From Thermanaerothrix sp. (GTDB taxonomy: Bacteria > Synergistota > Synergistia > Synergistales > Synergistaceae): a DNA stretch of 46,445 nucleotides. Below, in pieces: positions 41,422-46,445 of the stretch. The notes under the pieces are model-generated. The model had not been told where the DNA came from. It saw nothing but the letters and a program-made list of their open reading frames with translations, and ran no database searches. Where the stretch lies: contig JAOACP010000015.1 of the NCBI GenBank assembly GCA_026417795.1, forward strand, positions 1 to 46,445, written 5' to 3'. The translations under genes were made by a program, and so were the position numbers. Position 1 is the first letter of the stretch, and every line of letters starts with the position of its first letter.

Positions 41422-42858
41422 TTAGGGCAAAAGACCCTTCATCCACCTTATGAGAGACCGGGCCCCGAAGCCGCTGGCCCCCTTCACCAGGTGCCCCCTG
41501 TTCTCGTTGACCACGTCCACACCCGCTATGTCCAGGTGGGCCCACCGCTTCCCCTCCGACACGAACTCCCCAATCAACAGAGCGGCGGTTATGGCGCCGC
41601 CGTACCGGCTGCCGCACTGGGCCAGATCCGCCACCTGGGATTTTATGCTGTCCCTCAAGGTGTCATCGTCAAGGGGAAGCCTCCATACCCTCTCCCCCGA
41701 AGCGTTGAAGGCCCTGGCAAGCTCCTCCGCCAATCGGTCATCGGGGCTGAAGAGCCCCGCCGTGTTCTCCCCCAGCGCCACGGCGCAGGCCCCCGTAAGG
41801 GTTGCCACGTCGACCACGTAGTCCACGTCCTGCTCACAGGCGTAGGCTATGGCGTCCACCAGCGTCATGCGGCCCTCCGCGTCGGTGTTCAGTATCTCCA
41901 CAGTCTTGCCCGAATAGGTCTTTATTATGTCGTCCGGCCTGTAAGCCCCGCCGTCCGGCATGTTCTCAGCAGCGGCTATGACCACGTGGATATCCACAGG
42001 CAGGTCCAGCCGACAGGCCCCAAGAAGGGCTCCCAACACCGCGCAGGCCCCGGACTTATCCCCCTTCATGGTCTTCATGGAGTCGCCGGGCTTTATGTTA
42101 AGGCCGCCGCTGTCGAAGGTGAGCCCCTTGCCTATAAGCGCCACCTTGGCCTTCGGAGATTGGGCCTTGCGGACTATGTGGATGAACCGCGGGGGATTCG
42201 AAGACCCCATGCCCACCGCAAGGATGGCGTTCATCCCCTTCTCCCTCATGGCAACCTCGTCAAGTATCGTAACCTGGCAGCCGAAGCGCTCCCCCAACTC
42301 CCTTGCCCTCAAGGCAAGCTCATGGGGGGTAACCACGTTGCCCGGCTCGTTAGCCAGATCCCTGGTGTAGTTCTGGGACTCCCCAAGCACCGCTCCTTCC
42401 TCCATGGACGACTCCTGCCCTCCCATGACGTAGACCTCTTGGGGAACCACAAAGCGGTCATCCTTGTCCTTCGCCTTGTATGGGGTGAACCGGTAGGTGC
42501 CCAGCACCGCCCCCTCCGCCACGGAAAGCCCGCCGTCGGGAAGGTCCGAAGAGGCCACCACAACCCTGGAACAACCCTTTAAGGCCAGGGACCTCATGGC
42601 CTCGGCGGAAGCGGCCATGACGTTCCGGGACGAGCCGTCCCCTATGCCCGCCAAGGCCACCCATACCCCGGAGGGAGAAATACTAAGGGCCATGTCCTTC
42701 GGCTTTCCATTAAAGCCCTCCGCAGAGGCGAGCAGCGACACAAACTCCGCCTCCGCCCGTATGTCAAGGGATTGGATGTCCTCCCCCTCTTTCAGCAGCA
42801 CCATAAGACCCTTTACGTTCTCCGGGAATGAACGCCCGTTAAGGCTAAAGAACTTCAC
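41422..42858 (-). CDS. pepA: Leucyl aminopeptidase PepA (M17)
   Basis: 478 residues from GTG 42858, 8 bases after AAGGGGGG; an ATG at 42900 lacks such a site. The N-terminal macrodomain-like part (to about 160) precedes the catalytic domain: ANEPGNVVTP, LIGKGLTFDSGG (Lys and Asp ligands), MKGDKSGA, and NTDAEGRMTLVDA, the M17 signature with Met where Leu is usual. VATLTGAC and WRLPLDDDTLRD follow. The hexameric two-metal enzyme frees N-terminal residues from peptides. It leads a six-gene minus-strand unit ending in exported proteins. Confidence 0.94.
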   Translation of the reverse strand: MKFFSLNGRSFPENVKGLMVLLKEGEDIQSLDIRAEAEFVSLLASAEGFNGKPKDMALSISPSGVWVALAGIGDGSSRNVMAASAEAMRSLALKGCSRVVVASSDLPDGGLSVAEGAVLGTYRFTPYKAKDKDDRFVVPQEVYVMGGQESSMEEGAVLGESQNYTRDLANEPGNVVTPHELALRARELGERFGCQVTILDEVAMREKGMNAILAVGMGSSNPPRFIHIVRKAQSPKAKVALIGKGLTFDSGGLNIKPGDSMKTMKGDKSGACAVLGALLGACRLDLPVDIHVVIAAAENMPDGGAYRPDDIIKTYSGKTVEILNTDAEGRMTLVDAIAYACEQDVDYVVDVATLTGACAVALGENTAGLFSPDDRLAEELARAFNASGERVWRLPLDDDTLRDSIKSQVADLAQCGSRYGGAITAALLIGEFVSEGKRWAHLDIAGVDVVNENRGHLVKGASGFGARSLIRWMKGLLP

Positions 42859-42992
42859 CTGCGCAACCCCCCTTGTGGTTTTTGTTCTATGATACACCAA
42901 CTAAAAGGTGAACGTATCGCAAAAAAACCCATCATCCCCATAAACATATCCACATAACCCTCCGGGCTTGGAAGTTTTAGAATATATCCAGG

Positions 42993-43021
42993 TTTACAAA
43001 TTCGCCACTTCCATATATTAT
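42993..43021 (+). promoter_or_regulatory. Promoter of the COG2509-type flavoprotein gene
   Basis: TTTACA (42993-42998) and TATTAT (43016-43021), each five of six to consensus, with a 17-base spacer. The start of transcription would fall near 43028, downstream of an in-frame ATG at 43020. Confidence 0.6.
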
Positions 43022-43037
43022 GCCCCTTTGGGATTTC

Positions 43038-43058
43038 GGCCGGTCAAAAGATCCGGCC
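43038..43058 (+). promoter_or_regulatory. Leader hairpin next to a ribosome binding site
   Basis: GGCCGG (43038-43043) and CCGGCC (43053-43058) form a stem with a 9-base loop, ending 4-5 bases before GGGAGGGG. It may influence initiation at the TTG at 43077. Confidence 0.35.
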
Positions 43059-43076
43059 TTATTGGGAGGGGATCCT

Positions 43077-44462
43077 TTGCGTTACGACGTTATCCTGGTT
43101 GGAGCCGGTCCTGCTGGAATATTCGCCGCCCGGGAGCTTGTAAAGGCCGGCAAGCGGGTGGCGCTGGTGGACAAGGGCAGGGACATTCAGAAGCGGCACT
43201 GTCCCCTTAAAGAGGGGAAGAGCCGCCTCTGCGTCCACTGCACCCCCTGCAACGTGGTTTGCGGCTGGGGAGGAGCGGGGGCTTACAGCGATGGGAAGCT
43301 GACGTTGACCCCCGAGTTCGGCGGAAACCTGGAGGGATACTGCGGAAGGGAGGAGCTGGTCCGTCTCATAGCGGAGGTGGACAGGGTATACGTGGAGCAC
43401 GGGGCAAGCCAGGAGCTGTTCAGCCCCAACGAGTCGCTGGCCGCAAGCGTCATGGACAGAGCGAGGCGCTCGGGGCTTCAGGTCATTCCGGCCACCATAA
43501 GGCACATGGGCACCGACCGCTCCAAGGACATACTCTCCAGCGTGATGAGGGAGCTGGAGGGCAAGGCGGACATAATCCTCAACAAGTCGGTCAAGTCCGT
43601 GTCCGTAAAGGACGGCGAGGTCCAAGGGGTGGTCCTGTCGGACGATACGAAGATGGAAGCTAAGATGGTCATGCTGGCCCCGGGACGGGAGGGGGCCCCT
43701 TGGATGGAGGAGACGGTGCGATCCCTGGGTCTTAGCATAGAATCCCTGCCGGTGGACATAGGGGTCAGGGTAGAGATACCCGCCGCATGGGCAAAGGAGA
43801 TAACCGACCAGTTCTATGAGATAAAGGCAGTGCTGGACACCCCCACCTTTGACGACAAGGTGCGCACCTTCTGCATGTGCCCCAACGGGGAGGTCACCAC
43901 CGAGTACCAGACCCATCACGGGATACTCACCGTCAACGGACATTCCAACCGGGATCCGGACAAGCGCACCGAGAACACCAACTTCGCCATACTGGTGTCC
44001 ACCCAGTTCACAAAGCCCTTTAACGACCCCAACGGCTACGGCAGCCACATAGCAAGGCTTGCCAACATGCTGGGGGGCACCGTGCTGGTTCAGCGCCTTG
44101 GGGACCTCAAACGGGGGCGAAGGTCCACCCATGACCGGATAGCCCGGGGGCTTGTAAGGCCAACGTTGACAACCGCGGAGCCCGGCGACCTCTCCTTCGT
44201 CCTTCCCTACCGGCACCTGAAGGGGATAATGGAGATGATAGAGGCCCTCGACTCCCTGATGCCTGGCATAAACGGCAACCATACCCTCCTGTACGGGGTG
44301 GAGGTCAAGTTCTACAGCTTAAAGCTGGGACTTTCAAAATACCTGGAAACCAACATAAAGGGGCTCTACGCCGCCGGAGACGGGGCTGGGGTCACCAGGG
44401 GGGTAATCCAGGCCTCCGCATCGGGCATATGGGCCGCCAGGGGGATGCTGCAAAAGCTCTAA
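43077..44462 (+). CDS. FAD-dependent dehydrogenase, COG2509 type
   Basis: 461 residues from TTG 43077 (GGGAGGGG upstream, promoter and family start agree). The Rossmann loop VILVGAGPAGIFAARELVKAG opens the protein. A Cys-rich segment follows (HCPLKEGKSRLCVHC then CNVVCGWGGAGAYSDGK, about 45-80), the hallmark of this family, perhaps a metal or redox site. Later come APGREGAPW, VRVEIPA, CMCPNGEV and the C-terminal FAD contact GLYAAGDGAGVTRGVIQA. The reaction is not known; the family is a set of uncharacterised FAD dehydrogenases. It stands alone, divergent from pepA, and a strong terminator follows. Confidence 0.9.
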   Translation: MRYDVILVGAGPAGIFAARELVKAGKRVALVDKGRDIQKRHCPLKEGKSRLCVHCTPCNVVCGWGGAGAYSDGKLTLTPEFGGNLEGYCGREELVRLIAEVDRVYVEHGASQELFSPNESLAASVMDRARRSGLQVIPATIRHMGTDRSKDILSSVMRELEGKADIILNKSVKSVSVKDGEVQGVVLSDDTKMEAKMVMLAPGREGAPWMEETVRSLGLSIESLPVDIGVRVEIPAAWAKEITDQFYEIKAVLDTPTFDDKVRTFCMCPNGEVTTEYQTHHGILTVNGHSNRDPDKRTENTNFAILVSTQFTKPFNDPNGYGSHIARLANMLGGTVLVQRLGDLKRGRRSTHDRIARGLVRPTLTTAEPGDLSFVLPYRHLKGIMEMIEALDSLMPGINGNHTLLYGVEVKFYSLKLGLSKYLETNIKGLYAAGDGAGVTRGVIQASASGIWAARGMLQKL

Positions 44463-44493
44463 AAGGAACCTTCCGTACCTTCAATCCACGGCT

Positions 44494-44544
44494 AAGGCCG
44501 GGGTGCCCGCGCCAAACGGGCCCCGGCCTTATTTTCTTATTTTA
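44494..44544 (+). terminator. Terminator after the flavoprotein gene
   Basis: AAGGCCGGGG (44494-44503) pairs with CCCCGGCCTT (44521-44530), followed by ATTTTCTTATTTT. Serves the plus strand only. Confidence 0.85.
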
Positions 44545-44584
44545 CCCCCCGCCATTTCTTACAACCCCAAAGAACCGGAGCAAC

Positions 44585-46408
44585 CTAATCGAAACTCCCG
44601 GCCTCCACCATGAGGAACCCATCCTCACTGGGTAGATATTTCCTAAGGGCCCTGGATGCAGACTCCGCAGTAACCCTAGATACGGCCTCCTCCATGGCCT
44701 TATGCCACAGGAAGTCCCTGCCAAGGAAGAGGTCCTTCTCCATCTGCCTCGGCAACTTGCCGTCCTGGGAGCGGTCCACCTTGACCCCCTCAAGGATGAA
44801 CGACTTGGCCCTCTCCACCTCCTGCTTCGAGAACCCCTCGTTCAAAGCGCGCCTTAACTCCTCCGCAAAGGACTCCTTCACCCTGGGCACGTCTTTGGGG
44901 GAAGCTATGGCCCAGAACTCAAGCCTTCCAGAGTCATCGGGGTCAAAGACCCTCAAGGAGAGCCTCACGCCATAGCTGGTACCGTCGTTATGCCTTATGC
45001 GCCTTGCAAGCCGGGAATCCAGCCATCCACCACCCAGCACGTTCACCGCCACCAAAAGGTCCGGGTAATCGGGATTCTCCTGGGTTATCCTGACCGAAGA
45101 CCACGCGGCCACCGTGGCGTTGGGCTTACCCTTTACCTGAACCCTCTTGACTCCCCCCTTAACGGGGACAAAGGGGTATTCAACCCTGCGGTACCGCACC
45201 TTCGGGGCCCAATCGGAGAACAGGGCATCAAGCCTTTGCCTGAGCCAGTTGCCGTCCACCGGCCCCACCACACCGACCTGCCCCTCCGAAAGGCCGAAGA
45301 ACCGGCGGTGAAAGGCCTTAAGATCCTTCAGGCCCACGGCTTCCATCCCCTCAAGGCGCTCCCTCATGGATAGAGGACGCCTCACATCCCCCTCGGGATA
45401 GGGGTTAAAGGCCTCGTCGAGGGCCTCCTCCGCCAGGGCAGAGGGGTCGTCCATCTGATCCTCTATCTCGGATCTCATCTCAAGCTTCAACGTCCTAAGC
45501 TGCTCCTCCGAGAACCTAGGCTCCTTAAGACACAGGGCCACCAGGTCCAGGACCTTGCCGAAGTTCTCCGAAGGGGCCTTGAGATCCACCGTCACACCGG
45601 TGGCTGAGCCAGAGAAGGAGACCCAGGCCCTCATCTCGTCGAAAGCCCTGTCCAGATCCTCCCGGGACATCTTCCCAGCCCCCCTGCCGAGGTAACGGCC
45701 CATGAGCTCCCCAACAAGGGCCATGCCCTTAAGATCCTCAAGGTTGCCGATCTCAAGCCCCAGCCTGGCGTAAACCCAGCCGCCCCTGGTCCGTTTGTCT
45801 ATGAGGGCCACCTTCAGAGCGCCCGCCGAAAAGCGCTGAACCCTGCGCTCCATCTCGTCCAGCGACGGGCCCAGGGCCTCTGCCTCCATCATGGGCGACT
45901 CCGCCGCACGACGCAGCTCCTCCTCATCAAGAACCTCACCGCTTGGAACCGTAACCCGCACCTCCGACGGGGAGGGCTCAAATATCCCCGCCGTCCTGTT
46001 GAACCTCACAAGGTAGCGTTCCGCCGCGGCGTTCACGTCCTCCTTGGTCACGCTCTCAACCCTGGACCTGTGAACGAAGAAGAGCCTCCAGTCCCCCCTG
46101 GCCACCCACTCGGTGAGCTCCACCGCCAGATCGTCCGGACTGGCGTACTTAAGGTCCATCCGCTTGAGAATCCTTTGCTTCGCCTGGTTTACCTCCTCAT
46201 CCGTAAACCCTCTCCTGCCCTCCAGGGAACTTATCATGGCCCCAAGGGCAGACTCAGGGCCTAAGCCGCCCGGCAGCTGGGCAAGGGCTATGGCGGTTGA
46301 GGAGTCCTTGAAGAGGAAAACCCCGGCCCAAACGGCACCGGCTATACCCTTCATCACCAACTCCCGGTAGAGCCTGCCGGAGGGCTCCGCCCCTATGGCC
46401 TCCATGAG
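44585..46408 (-). CDS. M16 (pitrilysin/insulinase) peptidase, N-terminus missing at contig end
   Basis: About 607 residues of genomic protein remain. The first reads as the end of an M16 domain (AIGAEPSGRLYRELV, the SRLY-type motif), then a linker and a second full M16 domain with VPVKGGVKRV, TVAAWSSVRI and LGGGWLDSRLARRIRHNDG. The HxxEH zinc site would lie in the missing N-terminal 200-300 residues, so activity cannot be judged. Two-domain M16 proteins are normally 800-950 residues. Reading on into the adapter yields a false ATG and the residues MYKRQ, which must not be taken as the real start. Confidence 0.88.
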   Translation of the reverse strand, partial: LMEAIGAEPSGRLYRELVMKGIAGAVWAGVFLFKDSSTAIALAQLPGGLGPESALGAMISSLEGRRGFTDEEVNQAKQRILKRMDLKYASPDDLAVELTEWVARGDWRLFFVHRSRVESVTKEDVNAAAERYLVRFNRTAGIFEPSPSEVRVTVPSGEVLDEEELRRAAESPMMEAEALGPSLDEMERRVQRFSAGALKVALIDKRTRGGWVYARLGLEIGNLEDLKGMALVGELMGRYLGRGAGKMSREDLDRAFDEMRAWVSFSGSATGVTVDLKAPSENFGKVLDLVALCLKEPRFSEEQLRTLKLEMRSEIEDQMDDPSALAEEALDEAFNPYPEGDVRRPLSMRERLEGMEAVGLKDLKAFHRRFFGLSEGQVGVVGPVDGNWLRQRLDALFSDWAPKVRYRRVEYPFVPVKGGVKRVQVKGKPNATVAAWSSVRITQENPDYPDLLVAVNVLGGGWLDSRLARRIRHNDGTSYGVRLSLRVFDPDDSGRLEFWAIASPKDVPRVKESFAEELRRALNEGFSKQEVERAKSFILEGVKVDRSQDGKLPRQMEKDLFLGRDFLWHKAMEEAVSRVTAESASRALRKYLPSEDGFLMVEAGSFD

Positions 46409-46445
46409 CTGTCTCTTATACACATCTCCGAGCCCACGAGACCAG
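46409..46445. other. Illumina Nextera adapter sequence, not genomic
   Basis: From 46409 the window reads CTGTCTCTTATACACATCT, the Tn5 mosaic-end adapter, then CCGAGCCCACGAGAC (46428-46442), the Nextera read-2 segment. The last three bases CAG may be index or genomic. This is untrimmed library adapter at the contig end. Confidence 0.97.

Noticed and set aside
40945-42582. A 545-residue open frame on the plus strand
   Set aside because: It is antisense to the amidohydrolase and pepA genes, has no recognisable domain or ribosome site and reflects the lack of stops in high-G+C antisense frames.
43059-44282. A 407-residue open frame on the minus strand
   Set aside because: Antisense to the COG2509-type flavoprotein, with Gly/Pro/His-rich low-quality protein.

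Overview
The window reads as bacterial chromosome of high G+C content, densely coding, with AGG as a preferred arginine codon and ATA as a common isoleucine codon. Together with a V/A-type ATP synthase, several peptidases, a cysteine desulfidase and no sugar operons, this suggests a thermophilic, amino-acid-fermenting anaerobe. A member of the Synergistota close to Thermanaerovibrio is my best guess, an inference from gene content and codon use and not from a marker gene. Both ends are contig ends. The left end cuts a SYLF-domain gene. The right end finishes in Illumina Nextera adapter sequence (46409-46445), which is not genomic and gives the last gene a false N-terminus.

Layout. 1-3700: SYLF protein, ComB phosphatase, universal stress protein, a small helical protein and a YitT membrane protein. 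3725-7555 (minus): a probable four-gene operon of YchF-like GTPase/ATPase, old-yellow-enzyme reductase, a metal-site-less relative of the M55 D-aminopeptidases, and a ROK protein. 7735-11427 (plus): a lone CheY-like receiver, then feoA-feoB-truD. 11396-14141 (minus): a CobT-like phosphoribosyltransferase with a FecCD-type permease and ATPase, with a B12-box-like element just upstream of the first gene, so probably a corrinoid uptake and salvage unit. 14283-22904 (plus): a complete nine-gene V/A-type ATP synthase operon in the order D-H-C-I-K-F-E-A-B, with an AT-rich island before the proteolipid gene.

22954-33829: a short LacI-type regulator (minus), DUF2207 and LemA membrane proteins, an M18 aminopeptidase (minus), a zinc-ribbon membrane protein, a DEAD-box helicase with a long structured leader, an exported NlpC/P60 hydrolase, homoserine dehydrogenase and a secreted orphan. 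33949-42858 (minus): six tightly packed genes in transcription order pepA, YtcJ-like amidohydrolase, cysteine desulfidase, recD2, exported DUF4403 protein and exported SAM-hydrolase-family protein. 43077-44462 (plus): a COG2509-type flavoprotein. 44585-46408 (minus): the C-terminal part of an M16 peptidase.

I found no mobile element, CRISPR array, rRNA or tRNA. Strong hairpin terminators separate most convergent genes. No single locus is clearly a new multi-gene system. The most interesting signals are the degenerate M55 protein in a conserved-looking operon, the possible B12-controlled CobT-transporter unit, the helicase leader, the AT-rich island before the c-subunit gene and the exported SAM-hydrolase homologue. 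No gene-free stretch exceeds 300 bases.
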